Shown one piece after another: positions 33,118 to 43,143 of a stretch of DNA of 64,000 bases (the first letter of the stretch is position 1; the number at the start of each line of letters is the position of its first letter). Source of the DNA: Limonium bicolor (taxonomy: Eukaryota; Streptophyta; Magnoliopsida; Caryophyllales; Plumbaginaceae); assembly GCA_023374045.1 (NCBI GenBank), contig CM041783.1, forward strand, positions 124,869,503 through 124,933,502. The letters are read 5' to 3'. Below the pieces are notes generated by a model, which ran no database searches, was not told the origin of the DNA, and was given only the letters and a program-made list of their open reading frames with translations. Both the position numbers and the translations under genes were made by a program.

Positions 33118-34293
33118 TCACTGTGGAGGCGGATAGTACGCCTGCCACTGCTGGAACTGATCGAGCAGAGCCTGATAGTCTTCCTGAGAGCGACGGGCCT
33201 GCTGCTGCAGAGTCTCGATCTCCGCCTGATAGCGACGATCTGCCTCCTCGAAACGAGACTCCAGCTGAGCAAACTCATAGCGAGTGACGTACTCGCTCCC
33301 AGGGGCTGGCAGTGCTAGATACGCCTCCTCCTCGTCAGGTGAAGCAGCAGGAGCGGGCTCTGATGGTCCCTCACCCGCCTCTCTCTGGCGCTTCTGCGGT
33401 CGCGCTGCAGCCTTCTTCATCCACACTCCATCTCTCCGTTCAAACCACATCTTCTTAAGAGCTCCCACATCAATAGGGGACCGCGCAGCGTGCAGTCCCG
33501 CAGACGGAATGGTAACCATCTGCCTCTTAAGGATGTGGCAGAGCATAACTGGGTAGCCCAACTTGTGGCGATCCCTGTGCTCCAGGATATGCTGCATGTG
33601 CTCGAAGATGACCCAAGGCAAATATGTAACCTCAACAGCCCCAGCAAACGACGGATTCAGCACCGCCTGAAGAAGTAGAAAGTCTGTTTGGTTGAGGTCG
33701 GAGCTCTGACGTGGGACAATGTTCGCAGCCAGTAGTGCGAGCAGAACTCTCTCCTGCGGGCTCTGAAGCGCATCAGCAGGGACGACCTGCTTTGATGGGT
33801 CATCCCCTCTGCGTCGTCGAGGCCCCTGAACCATAAGGGGGGTGTAGTGGTGGATAGCTGCGTTCTTGAAATCAACAGGGTTGAGGCCCTGAGGGGGTTC
33901 GGGAGCAGGATAAGGAATCTCCATATATTGAGCAATCTCCATCGTGGAGACTATTACTCTCTCTCCATCTACAAGGGACTTGAGCTGACCATCCTGGTAG
34001 ATCGCATTGGCATAGAACATCCGCACAATCCTCTCAGAGTACGGCCCTCCCATATTCAAGATCTTGCCCCAGCCAAATGGGTTTAATATCCCCCTCAAAC
34101 CCAACTGCTACTCTAACTCCGGCACCACACCTCGTTCAGCAATTATATCTACCTCTTTCGCAAACCACTCCCGGGCTTCATCATTTCTGAATTCCGGTTC
34201 CTGAGCTCTTCGGCTGGAGCTTGCTCCTGCAGCCCGCTTACCACGACCGGTAATTCTGCTCAACATCTGCTCATACAAGGGTAAGCAAGTCAA
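33118..34293 (-). pseudogene. Athila-type env-position ORF (putative plant transposon protein domain)
   Basis: One frame from ATG 34293 (SRITGRGKRAAGASSSRRA, AREWFAKEVDIIAERGVV) is interrupted by a single TAG at 34105-34107. It continues for 328 codons: WGKILNMGGPYSERIVRMFY, DGERVIVSTMEIAQYMEIPY, LLALLAANIVPRQSSDLNQT, GYPVMLCHILKRQMVTIPSA, KKMWFERRDGVW. It ends in a coiled-coil-like Gln/Glu/Arg-rich tail. This matches the protein found after integrase in Athila elements, in the position of a retroviral env but without visible signal peptide or membrane segment. Its function in the family is unknown to me. Confidence 0.8.
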
Positions 34294-35206
34294 GTGAAGG
34301 AAAGCAAGGATATAGTTCTAAACATGCACTGAATTTACCCAAAATCCGACAGAGTCTCCCCTAAAAATTCAGTAATCTCCACAACAGAAGTCAAATTTTT
34401 TTTTTTCATTCGCAACAGAGACTACTACCCATGACCAGCAGAGATCTAACTCACAAAACTTCGTAAATTTCAATCGGGTGTAGCAGCATTTCAGTCAACA
34501 AAATCTCAGTCATGCAAAATCCATAGATTCAAAATAACATCCCAATAATGTGGTTCAACCACTTCCACTAACAGTTCAACCCCAGCATAGCAGAAAACGA
34601 AATTAACTCATTCAGATTTAGTCATCATCCACTTGTACCAGTTTAGCCATGTACAATCAAACCACACATTCGAATGTGTACAATGCAATCACAATAATGC
34701 AGTTTTAAACATCTCAATCTAGCAACTCAAACCATCGCAGTTAATGAAACTTCTACAGGTAGATTCAGTCCAGCAAACTCTACTCAGACATCACCTTCTT
34801 GTCCAATTTTGCTTCTGATTTCGAAACTCAACATAAGCATAACAAGAGAAATTGTAGAGTTGAGAAAATACCTTGTTCAAGTTGAATGAGGGATTAGAAA
34901 CACGACAACTGAAGGAATCTGCAAGATTAGACTCGAACTTCACCAAATCCGACAGTTAGGGTTTCGGAATGTGCGGCTCGAAAATCGGATTAATTGGGGG
35001 ATTTCTTGTCGATTGCGTGTGCTAGGGTGGTGGAGAACTTAAAACCGAGCAGATTGGTAGTAAGAATGTGGAATTTGGTGGAGATTTGAGTGAGTTGTGA
35101 GAGATTGAAGAAGGGAGACAAGGGGCTGCGGCGTCGCGAGGTTGAAGAAGAAGTTTTAAGAATTTTGGTTTTGCCCGCGCCCCTCCTTAAGTCAGAAATT
35201 TCGAGC
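34294..35206 (-). other. Athila-like spacer between env-position ORF and palindrome array
   Basis: A/C-rich on the plus strand with no recognised gene. On the minus strand it would be the intergenic leader between pol and the extra ORF. An acceptor-like AG near 34297 could serve a spliced message for that ORF, but this is conjecture. Confidence 0.4.
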
Positions 35207-35517
35207 TGTCCGAACTTCAATGTTCGGACAGAAGCTCGGACTCACATACCTGGGCTGCGCTTCGTGTTCGGTCCGAACTTCGATGTCCGGACCGAAGTTC
35301 GGACATCCCGTTTTGCATAGCTCTCCAACTCTCGAACAACGTCCGAACTTCAATGTCCGGACAGAAGTTCGGACATATAGCTTTGCCCAGCCCTCAGATC
35401 CTCGAACTGTGTCCGAACTTCAATCTTCGGACGGAAGTTCGGACATATTGTTTCTGCGCAGGTCTTCAAATCTCGAACTGGGTCCGAACTTCAATCTTCG
35501 GACTGAAGTTCGGACAT
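35207..35517. repeat. GTCCGAAC palindrome array in the Athila-like internal region
   Basis: Five units at 35208, 35271, 35341, 35411 and 35482 (spacing 63-71 bp). Each is GTCCGAACTTCAATnTTCGGAC followed by AAGTTCGGAC, so an inverted pair encloses a central half-site. Spacers end in CTCGAAC-like text just before the next unit. A third array within one element, not a copy of the LTR array. Confidence 0.93.
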
Positions 35518-35919
35518 CATCAAAAATGCATCATTTTGTTCCTTTTTGAGCTCCAACCACTGCAACAACAACATTACTCTAAAACAAAACTTAAAACAAC
35601 ATAAAAAAACATAGAATAAAAGTACCGAAAACACTGGGTTGCCTCCCAGTCAGCTGCTCTCCTTTAATGTCTTTAGCTAGACAATTTCTGCTTGATTAAT
35701 CAGAAGAGGTGCGATGAGCAGCTCTACAACAGCCCACAGTGAATTCCTTCAGCTTTCGCAATTCTTTTCGCATTTGCCAAGAGAATTTCTTTTTCACATT
35801 TGAACTCTCTTGAGAATTCATCGTTGCTGTAGGATTGGATTCACTCTCCAAAAAGAATATCGCCTGCAAAGGAAAAAGATTATGATCAGTACCAAGATAG
35901 CTTTTTAATCGAGCACCAT
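35518..35919 (-). other. Athila-like post-integrase spacer
   Basis: No gene recognised. A stretch at about 35634-35690 (CTGGGTTGCCTCCCAGTCAG-like) recurs after the gap at 63430, showing that a related element continues there. Confidence 0.5.
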
Positions 35920-36255
35920 TTACCTTAAAGGTTTCACCAGCCTTATTTTCCAGCTCGTACGCCCGTAAGATGTAGCTCCCATAACTCTGAAGGGGCCGGC
36001 CCAGTGCGACTTAAGCTTCCCAGGGAAGAGGCGTAGCCTAGAGTTAAAGAGTAGCACTAGATCCCCCACTTTGAAATCTCTCTTTTGTATCATCCGGTCG
36101 TGGATCTTTTTGGTGCGCTCTTTATAGATTCTTGAGCTTTCGTACGCCTGGTCCCTCAGTTCCTCCAACTCAGAAAGCTGAAATCGTCTCTTCTCTCCAG
36201 CTTCACACAAGTCAAAATTAAGAGCCTTTAAAGCCCAATAGGCTCTGTGCTCTAG
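35920..36255 (-). pseudogene. Athila-like integrase C-terminal region
   Basis: The ORF at 36210-35920 gives ELEELRDQAYESSRIYKERT, KIHDRMIQKRDFKVGDLVLL and HWAGPFRVMGATSYG, the GPF/Y module. A one-base shift near 35965 ends it early; the true continuation, ELENKAGETFKVNGARLKSY, is in the neighbouring frame. At the 5' side, the join to the integrase core near 36250 is also shifted. Confidence 0.82.
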
Positions 36256-36875
36256 CTCAACTGGGAGATGACAGCCTTCCCGTATACCAGCTTAAAGGGG
36301 GACATCCCAATGGGAGTTTTAAATGCAGTTCTATAGGCCCATAGAGCATCATCAAGCTTGACAGACCAATCCTTCCTGGAGGAGTTGACTGTCTTCTGAA
36401 GAATCCATTTGAGCTCTCGGTTGCTCACTTCTGCTTGCCCATTAGTTTGGGGGTGATAAGGCAAAGCTACCTTATGAGTCACCCCGTACTTAGTCATCAG
36501 AGAATCAAACGCTTTGTTGCAGAAATGAGAACCTCCGTCACTGATGATAGCTCTTGGTACACCAAATCTGGTAAAGATGTTCTTCTTCAAGAATTTTACC
36601 ACAGTTTTAGCATCAGCAGAAGGGCAGGGGATTGCTTCGACCCATTTGGAAACATAATCTACAGCAACAAGGATGTAGTGGTTTCCGTGAGAAGAAGGAA
36701 ATGGGCCGGTGAAGTCAATACCCCAGACATCAAATAATTCCACTTCAAGGATTCCCTTCTGCGGCATCTCATGCCTTCTTGAAGTGTTCCCCATCCTCTG
36801 GCAGTTATCACAGTGAGCACAGAAGCGGTGGACATCTTTGTGTAGAGTGGGCCAGTAAAAACCACACTCTAACAC
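36252..36875 (-). CDS. Athila-like integrase core
   Basis: The zinc-finger end ([13 protein letters not shown]) is followed by the DDE core: first Asp in [15 protein letters not shown], second in [14 protein letters not shown], Glu in [32 protein letters not shown] closes the core. The 5' half of the zinc finger lies in the previous frame before a shift near 36880. It inserts element DNA into the host genome. ATG 36875 is internal. Confidence 0.9.
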   Translation of the reverse strand: MLECGFYWPTLHKDVHRFCAHCDNCQRMGNTSRRHEMPQKGILEVELFDVWGIDFTGPFPSSHGNHYILVAVDYVSKWVEAIPCPSADAKTVVKFLKKNIFTRFGVPRAIISDGGSHFCNKAFDSLMTKYGVTHKVALPYHPQTNGQAEVSNRELKWILQKTVNSSRKDWSVKLDDALWAYRTAFKTPIGMSPFKLVYGKAVISQLS

Positions 36876-36887
36876 TTTAGCAGCGTC

Positions 36888-37727
36888 CTAGTGGGACCGT
36901 GGTGACCACCGCCTCTCGGAATGGCAGAACTCTATTACACTGTTTACCTCTTCATCCGGGAGACATCTTCTGATCAATCCATCAGCACATACTCTGAAGA
37001 GGTAGGGGTCCTCCCAAACGTAATGACGGGTCTCAGACAGAAACTTCTTCCTCTGGTTGTAGCTTAGATCATGGGGGACCAACCCAGAGGCAAGATAGTT
37101 AGCCAAGTCAGCGTACCATGGCTCTTTGACTTTCCCAATTACAAAGACCGTTTCGTCAGGAAAGAATTCATTTATGGGAACCCCGTCATCTGGAGTCTCA
37201 AGCCTTGATAAATGATCTGCTACCCCATTCTGCTTCCCTTGCTTATCAACCACTTCCAAGTCAAACTCTTGGAGAAGCAGGATCCATCTCAATAGTCTGG
37301 GCTTGGAATCATTCTTTTGGAACAAGTACTTTAAGGCGGAGTGGTCTGTGTGAGCAATTACCTTACTCCCCAGCAGATAAGGTCTGAACTTGTCTAGAGC
37401 GAACACCACAGCAAGTAGCTCCTTCTCAGTGGTGGTGTAGTTCTTTTGAGGCTCCGTCAGAGTCTTACTTGCATATGTGATGACCCTCAAAATCTTATCC
37501 TTCCTTTGACAGAGTGCAGCACCAACAGCGAAGTCACTAGCATCTGTCATTATCTCAAAAGGAAGGGTCCAGTCAGGGGGAACCACAATGGGGGCAGAGA
37601 TGAGTTTATCCTTGATGGTCTGAAAAGCCTTCAAGCATTCTTCTGAAAAATGAAATTTTACATCCTTCTGCAGGAGATCAGACAAGGGCTTCGCGATTTT
37701 TGAAAAGTCCTGGATGAACCTTCGTAG
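36888..37727 (-). pseudogene. Athila-like RNase H region and integrase N-terminus
   Basis: Continues pol after a frameshift near 37727, which falls inside the RT connection (FLGHAGFY, then the new frame [20 protein letters not shown]). RNase H motifs are [40 protein letters not shown] and [13 protein letters not shown]. It ends in [12 protein letters not shown], the start of the integrase zinc finger, before the next shift. Confidence 0.88.
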
Positions 37728-40700
37728 AACCCCGCGTGACCCAGAAAAGATCTGACTCCTCTGACTGAAGTGGGAGGGGGTAACCCCTCAATGACTTCCA
37801 CTTTTGCCTTGTCCACCTGAATGCCGTCTTTGGAGACCCTGTGCCCAAGCACTATACCCTCATGTACCATAAAATGGCACTTCTCCCAATTTAAAACCAG
37901 GTGGGTCTCCTCACATCTGCTCAGTATCTGATCCAGCTGATCCAGACACACATCAAAATTCTGGCCATACACCGAGAAGTCGTCCATGAAGACTTCTATG
38001 CTTTTCTCAATGAATTCGTTGAAAATGGCCATCATACACCGCTGGAAGGTGGCTGGTGCGTTGCAGAGACCAAATGGCATCCTCCTATAGGCAAACGTGC
38101 CATAAGGGCAGGTGAAGGTGGTCTTCTCCTGATCCTCTGGCGCGATGGGAATCTGGAAGTAACCACTGTATCCATCGAGGAAACAGTAGTACTCCTGCCC
38201 AGCCAGTCGCTCCAGCATCTGATCGATGAACGGCAGCGGGAAATGATCCTTTCTTGTGGCCTCATTCAAACGTCTGTAGTCTATGCACATCCTCCAGCCA
38301 GTGGTCTGTCTTTGTGGCACCAGTTCTCCCTTATCATTGGGCACCGCCACAATTCCTCCCTTCTTGGGAACGACTTGCACAGGAGAGACCCAGCGGCTGT
38401 CAGAGATGGGGTAGATGATGCCCGCATCCAGCAGCTTTAAAACCTCAGCCTTCACTACTTCCTTCAAGTTTGGGTTTAATCGCCTTTGGGGTTGCCTCAC
38501 TGGCTTGATACTGTCTTCCATGTAGATTCGGTGAGTGCAGAACCCTGGACTGATCCCTTTAATATCTGCCACTGACCACCCCAATGCTCCCTTGTGTCTT
38601 CCTAATACCTCCAGAAGTCTGCTTTCCTGCGAAACAGACAAAGAAGAAGAAATAATAACTGGCAGGGCGCCACCCTCTGCCAAGAAAGCATATTTAAGAT
38701 TTGAAGGAAGAGTTTTTAATTCAAGAGTGGGGGGCTTCTCTACTGAAGGAATGAGCCTCTGAGTAGGCCTGTCCAGTGGCTCCACAGGAGGAGCATGAGG
38801 GCGAAAATAGGTTCGTCCCTGGTTAAGCTGCTGGACAACAGTAGCTACCTCAGTGCTCTCCTTATCATCCTCAATCGAATGGCATAACACCTGTTCTAAC
38901 AGATCAGAATTCTCAAACAGGAAGGAAGAGTCATTAGTACTTTCAGCGACAAATGCATCATAATCATCAGTGTAGTCGACATCAATAGAAAGTACAGCAT
39001 GAGAAGAAGCATTCGTTCTCATCATTTTGGTGATATCAAAACTAAGCTCCTCATTATTAAATTTCAGGGTGATTTTTCCTTTGTCAACATCAATGACAGT
39101 TTTAGCAGTTCGCAGGAATGGTCTACCCAAAATTAATGGTACTTCAACATCCTCATCCATATCCAAAATAACAAAATCAGCAGGGAAGAAGAAGTTACCA
39201 ACACCTACCACAACGTTCTCAACCATACCACGAGGTTTGATTGAGGAACGATCAGCCAATTGTAAATTAAAATTAATAGGGATAAGCTCACCAGCATGAA
39301 GCTTCCTAAACATCGAATATGGCATCAAATTTATGCTTGCTCCAAGGTCGCAGAGTCCGTACCCACAGTCCATGTCTCCAATGGTGCAAGGGATGATGGG
39401 CTGCCCTGGATCTCCACACTTCGGAGGGAGCTTCTGCTGGATGGCTGCAGAGCACGTCTCTGTCAGCTGAACAATCTCCTTTTCTTTGAACCTTCGCTTG
39501 TTAGAAATTAAATCCTTCACAAAGCGAGCATAATTAGGCATTTGCTTGATAGCATCAATCAAGGGAATATTAATGGTAAGCTTTGAAAATACACTCAAAA
39601 ATTTCCCAAATTGATCATCAAGTTCTTTTTCTTTTAATCTATTAGGGAAAGGAAGTTCCTTAGGAACCACCTTACCCTTGGAGTTTTTAGCATTTAAAGA
39701 ATGAGAAGGGGAAGAAATAGGAGCCTGGGTCTCCTCAACAACTACCTCAGGAGGGGCTGGGGGCCCTGACGGTGCACCAGTGCTAGAAGAAGGGCGACCG
39801 GTCTCCTCGTCAGCTTGATCCTCAGCCACTTGATTTCTATTTATCAATTGCTTCCCGCTTCGTAATGTAACTGCTGCCACCTCTTCAGAGTCTGAGCAAT
39901 CCTCAACTACCACGGTTTCCGAAACCGTCACTGCCTTCAACTGAGCTTTAGGATTGGGGTCTGTTTGGGAAGGCAGTGAGCCAGACGGTCTCTGCTGCAG
40001 GAGGAACTGAGTCAACTGACTCATAGTTCCTTGCATCTCCACCATAGCGTTCTCAAGCTTTTGCTGGCCAGCTGCCAGATTCTGATTTATCACTGTTTGT
40101 TGCTCTTGAGAGGCCATCAGTTTATCCATCATCTCCTTTAAATTAGCATTATTCGAACTCAGTGACGACGGCTGAGCTGGAGACTGTTGTGGCCTAAACT
40201 GATTGAATGGGGGCCTAACAAAACCGGGTGGTCCTCCCTGACTTGCCCTCTGAGGCTGCATCTGCTGTGAGTTGAGGGCGTTATTTGGATTGCCGTACCT
40301 CAGGTTTGGATGCTGGTTCTGCATCCAAGGCTGCCTGTTGTACTGACCAATTACATTTGCTTCCTCAGTCTGCCTCATCTCAGCAACCATCGGGCAGTCT
40401 TCGTAGTCATGGCTGTCTCCACACTGAGAACAGCATACCTCATTTGGACCAGTAGACACCTTCTTGACAGCTTGTACCGATGTCTGTCCCATAGTGAGCC
40501 TCTCGAGCATCTTCGCCATATTGCCCACTGTGGTACTCAGATGGGCCTGCTCAGCAGCAATCTGCTCCATCATAGGATCTGGAGCCCGAGAAGAGGTCTG
40601 CCCAACTGTGAAGACCCTTCCACCACTGTTGCTCCACTGGCGGAGCTCCTCGCAGTAGGACTCCATGGCTGACATAAATTCCTCTCCGCTTTTAGCCAAC

Positions 40701-41422
40701 AAATTTCCACCCAATGCGGCTCTGACCTCGGCTCTGTGCTCATCTCTCAGCCCTTGAAAGAACCCCTGGGCCAAGGACGTCATATTCTGACCGTGATGCG
40801 GGCACTGGCGGAGCAGCTCCTTGAACCTATCCCAAGCTTCACATATTGTCTCGTTACCGGACTGTCTGAAAGCGGTCAGATCAGCGATCATCTGTCTGGT
40901 CCGGGAGATGGGAATATACTTCTCATAGAACCTCTCCGTCAGCAGCTCCCAAGTAGTGATGATACCTGGTGGTAGACGGTGGAACCACTTCGAGGCTTCC
41001 CCTGATAGACTGTGCTGAAATAAGCACAGCCGAGCATATTCCTCAAGCCCCTGGGACATCCCCAACGAATCCAGATGGACTAAAAACCGGTGGACATGGT
41101 CGAGTGCATCAGCCGGGTCTGCGCCTGAGAAGGTCCCTGCTGGATGATTCCTGACAGCGTTTGTCTGATGGCTTGGTTTCAACTTTTGCCATTCTGCTGT
41201 TAATTCAGCTGTGAGGTTCGGTAAAGTCACAGGTCCTCTTCTAGGAGCAGCTAGCGGCCGATTTATTCTTCCCAAAGTGGACTGCTCAGCGTTGGCATTG
41301 GGATTGGCTGGTCCGTTAGCAGCCATGGCGAAGGTGAGTGCTCTTCTCGCTCTTCGAGCTGTACGGTTGATCTCTAAGTCTAGGTTGAATCTTGGTGGAC
41401 CTCGAGATCGAGTACCGTGCAT
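37658..41422 (-). CDS. Athila-like gag-protease-reverse transcriptase polyprotein
   Basis: An open frame of 1254 codons from [19 protein letters not shown]. The gag core spans about residues 95-270 ([63 protein letters not shown]). A single [15 protein letters not shown] finger is near 329. A Gln-rich segment (about 370-480) follows. The protease motif [11 protein letters not shown] is near 690 with [13 protein letters not shown] after it. RT spans about 960-1230 with [20 protein letters not shown] and the catalytic FMDDFSVYG near 1146. The last residues after FLGHAGFYE are a frameshift artefact. The start lies about 90 bp inside the element from the primer site. Confidence 0.95.
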   Translation of the reverse strand: MHGTRSRGPPRFNLDLEINRTARRARRALTFAMAANGPANPNANAEQSTLGRINRPLAAPRRGPVTLPNLTAELTAEWQKLKPSHQTNAVRNHPAGTFSGADPADALDHVHRFLVHLDSLGMSQGLEEYARLCLFQHSLSGEASKWFHRLPPGIITTWELLTERFYEKYIPISRTRQMIADLTAFRQSGNETICEAWDRFKELLRQCPHHGQNMTSLAQGFFQGLRDEHRAEVRAALGGNLLAKSGEEFMSAMESYCEELRQWSNSGGRVFTVGQTSSRAPDPMMEQIAAEQAHLSTTVGNMAKMLERLTMGQTSVQAVKKVSTGPNEVCCSQCGDSHDYEDCPMVAEMRQTEEANVIGQYNRQPWMQNQHPNLRYGNPNNALNSQQMQPQRASQGGPPGFVRPPFNQFRPQQSPAQPSSLSSNNANLKEMMDKLMASQEQQTVINQNLAAGQQKLENAMVEMQGTMSQLTQFLLQQRPSGSLPSQTDPNPKAQLKAVTVSETVVVEDCSDSEEVAAVTLRSGKQLINRNQVAEDQADEETGRPSSSTGAPSGPPAPPEVVVEETQAPISSPSHSLNAKNSKGKVVPKELPFPNRLKEKELDDQFGKFLSVFSKLTINIPLIDAIKQMPNYARFVKDLISNKRRFKEKEIVQLTETCSAAIQQKLPPKCGDPGQPIIPCTIGDMDCGYGLCDLGASINLMPYSMFRKLHAGELIPINFNLQLADRSSIKPRGMVENVVVGVGNFFFPADFVILDMDEDVEVPLILGRPFLRTAKTVIDVDKGKITLKFNNEELSFDITKMMRTNASSHAVLSIDVDYTDDYDAFVAESTNDSSFLFENSDLLEQVLCHSIEDDKESTEVATVVQQLNQGRTYFRPHAPPVEPLDRPTQRLIPSVEKPPTLELKTLPSNLKYAFLAEGGALPVIISSSLSVSQESRLLEVLGRHKGALGWSVADIKGISPGFCTHRIYMEDSIKPVRQPQRRLNPNLKEVVKAEVLKLLDAGIIYPISDSRWVSPVQVVPKKGGIVAVPNDKGELVPQRQTTGWRMCIDYRRLNEATRKDHFPLPFIDQMLERLAGQEYYCFLDGYSGYFQIPIAPEDQEKTTFTCPYGTFAYRRMPFGLCNAPATFQRCMMAIFNEFIEKSIEVFMDDFSVYGQNFDVCLDQLDQILSRCEETHLVLNWEKCHFMVHEGIVLGHRVSKDGIQVDKAKVEVIEGLPPPTSVRGVRSFLGHAGFYEGSSRTFQKSRSPCLISCRRM

Positions 41423-41508
41423 TCACCAACACCTGCACAGTTAAACAAAACAAATCAAATAAAACAAAAACAATTGACAACCAAGGCAAAGGACTTGACA
41501 AAGTCAAG

Positions 41509-41526
41509 TCCCCGGCAACGGCGCCA
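41509..41526 (-). other. Primer-binding site (tRNA-Asp type) of the Athila-like element
   Basis: On the minus strand TGGCGCCGTTGCCGGGGA lies 3 nt after the 5' LTR end, the site used by many Athila and Tat relatives and complementary to tRNA-Asp. Confidence 0.92.
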
Positions 41527-41529
41527 TTT

Positions 41530-43138
41530 TGCAAACAGGTAAATTGATCTACTAAAACTAAACAAATTAATCTAGAAAATAATAAATCAATAAGTCTGTC
41601 GGGTTGCAAAAATCCCGGTCACTATAGTATAGAAAGTTAAGCAACCAAGTATCGAACCGTGGGACTTGAATAAATAAGCCTAAGTCCTATCCTAAATCCT
41701 AAGAAAACTGGAAACTCAGGGGGTTGTGAATTTTTTGAAACTAAATCAAATAAATGCAAATCAGAGTTAAATTAAGCAATCGGTAAAAACGAATGATGAA
41801 GTTGATAATATGAGTGGAACTCCGGGCTCGGGTTGTTCTTTTCTGATTGAATCTAGTAGCTCCTACAATTTAATTATGAGAAACGGAAAGGCCAATTCTT
41901 TCTATCTCTTACAATGCTAAATCCTAGTTCATTGAAGAGCTCACCTATCAGAACGTGTCAACTCTAATCTAGCAGTTGGCAAAACACATAGGTGGAATAA
42001 GCACAAAGAATTGTTAGCGTTTGTAGGAAAGATTATCTATCCGACTAATCCTTCCCCAAATTCCCAGGTTAATTCGAACTCCCTATTAATCACCTTGTCT
42101 GATCTTAATAGGTTTCGCAAAAAAACTCTATAACTCGCGAAATTAATAGAGAAGAAAATTGATAATCATTAACCTGAAAACAATCCGTCACAATCTCATA
42201 ATCAAACTGCAGAATCTTTAACTACATTGAATCCATCTTGAACAAACCCTACCCCAGAGTTAAATCCCTACTAGCCAGACATTGCCAAGAAACAGATAAA
42301 TACAGTCAACATAGAAATCATCTAAGGGAAGAAAAACCCTTTTGTTGAACAACTATCCAGTGTCGATGGCTGCAGGTGTAAGGTTGAAGATGATGGCCAC
42401 ACTCCCTTCTGACGATGCTCCTCCAGAATAACGATGATAAACTTGATGAATGTGGATGAAGATGAACTGATGCAATTGGCGTGGATGAATGGAGAGAACT
42501 TCGTTTATCAGTGTGAGAGTGTGTGTTGTAATGATCGATGATGATTGAATACCTTCTCCCTCTGATTAGGTCATTTAAATAGACCTTTCTCTCTTTTTCC
42601 CTTCAAAACGCCGAGTTTATGCTGTAATTTTCGTGCCGTCCGAACATTGGTCCGAACTTCAAAGTTCGGACACAATGCTTTGAGCGCTTCAATTCAGAAA
42701 GTTTCGACCTGTGTCCGAACTTTGATGTTCGGACACAAGTTCGGACATGCTCCGTACTTCAGGCCTCCGGCTTTTCTCAACTATGTCCGAACTTCGATGT
42801 TCGGACCGAAGTTCGGACATCCCATCAGGCGCAGCATACAAACTCTCGACTTGCGTCCGAACTTGGAAGTTCGGACACAAGCTCGGACAGACCTTCAAAA
42901 ATCCTCTAAATTCTTCATCTCGACTCTGATTCGACCCCCGTTTGTTGCAATATCTCCCTCGTGAGTAAATCTAGTGTTTCCCTGGCTTTTCTCTGCATTT
43001 AATCATAGAAAAAGGTATCAAGCCTTACCAAACAACAAACCAAAGGAAAATAGAAGATAAGTGTGGAATATTATCGATGTTCGTATAAAAATTAGGCATT
43101 AAAGATCACTAAAAACCATTCATATTTCACACTCATCA
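41530..43138 (-). repeat. 5' LTR of the Athila-like element
   Basis: Partner of 30110-31721. Its array (42638-42891) keeps the GTCCGAAC half-site near 42713 that the 3' LTR has lost. The stretch 42703-42722 is identical to 20 nt of the chromodomain Gypsy LTR (15333-15352, opposite strand). Confidence 0.95.
42638..42891. repeat. GTCCGAAC palindrome array in the Athila-like 5' LTR
   Basis: Same four-unit layout as the 3' LTR copy, with the second unit intact. Unit spacing is about 63-71 bp. Confidence 0.9.
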
Positions 43139-43143
43139 AGCAT

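Larger units (their letters stand above)
30110..43138 (-). mobile_element. Athila-like Gypsy retrotransposon, complete, 13.0 kb
   Basis: LTRs of about 1.61 kb (30110-31721 and 41530-43138) and duplication AGCAT (30105-30109 and 43139-43143) bound it. On the minus strand it has a tRNA-Asp-type primer site, a gag-protease-RT frame of 1254 codons, RNase H, integrase, then a long region with an extra env-like ORF and several polypurine tracts, the Athila layout. Roughly 18 LTR differences were found by eye over 1.61 kb (about 1 percent). It sits inside solo LTR B, so it is younger than that LTR. Confidence 0.95.
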
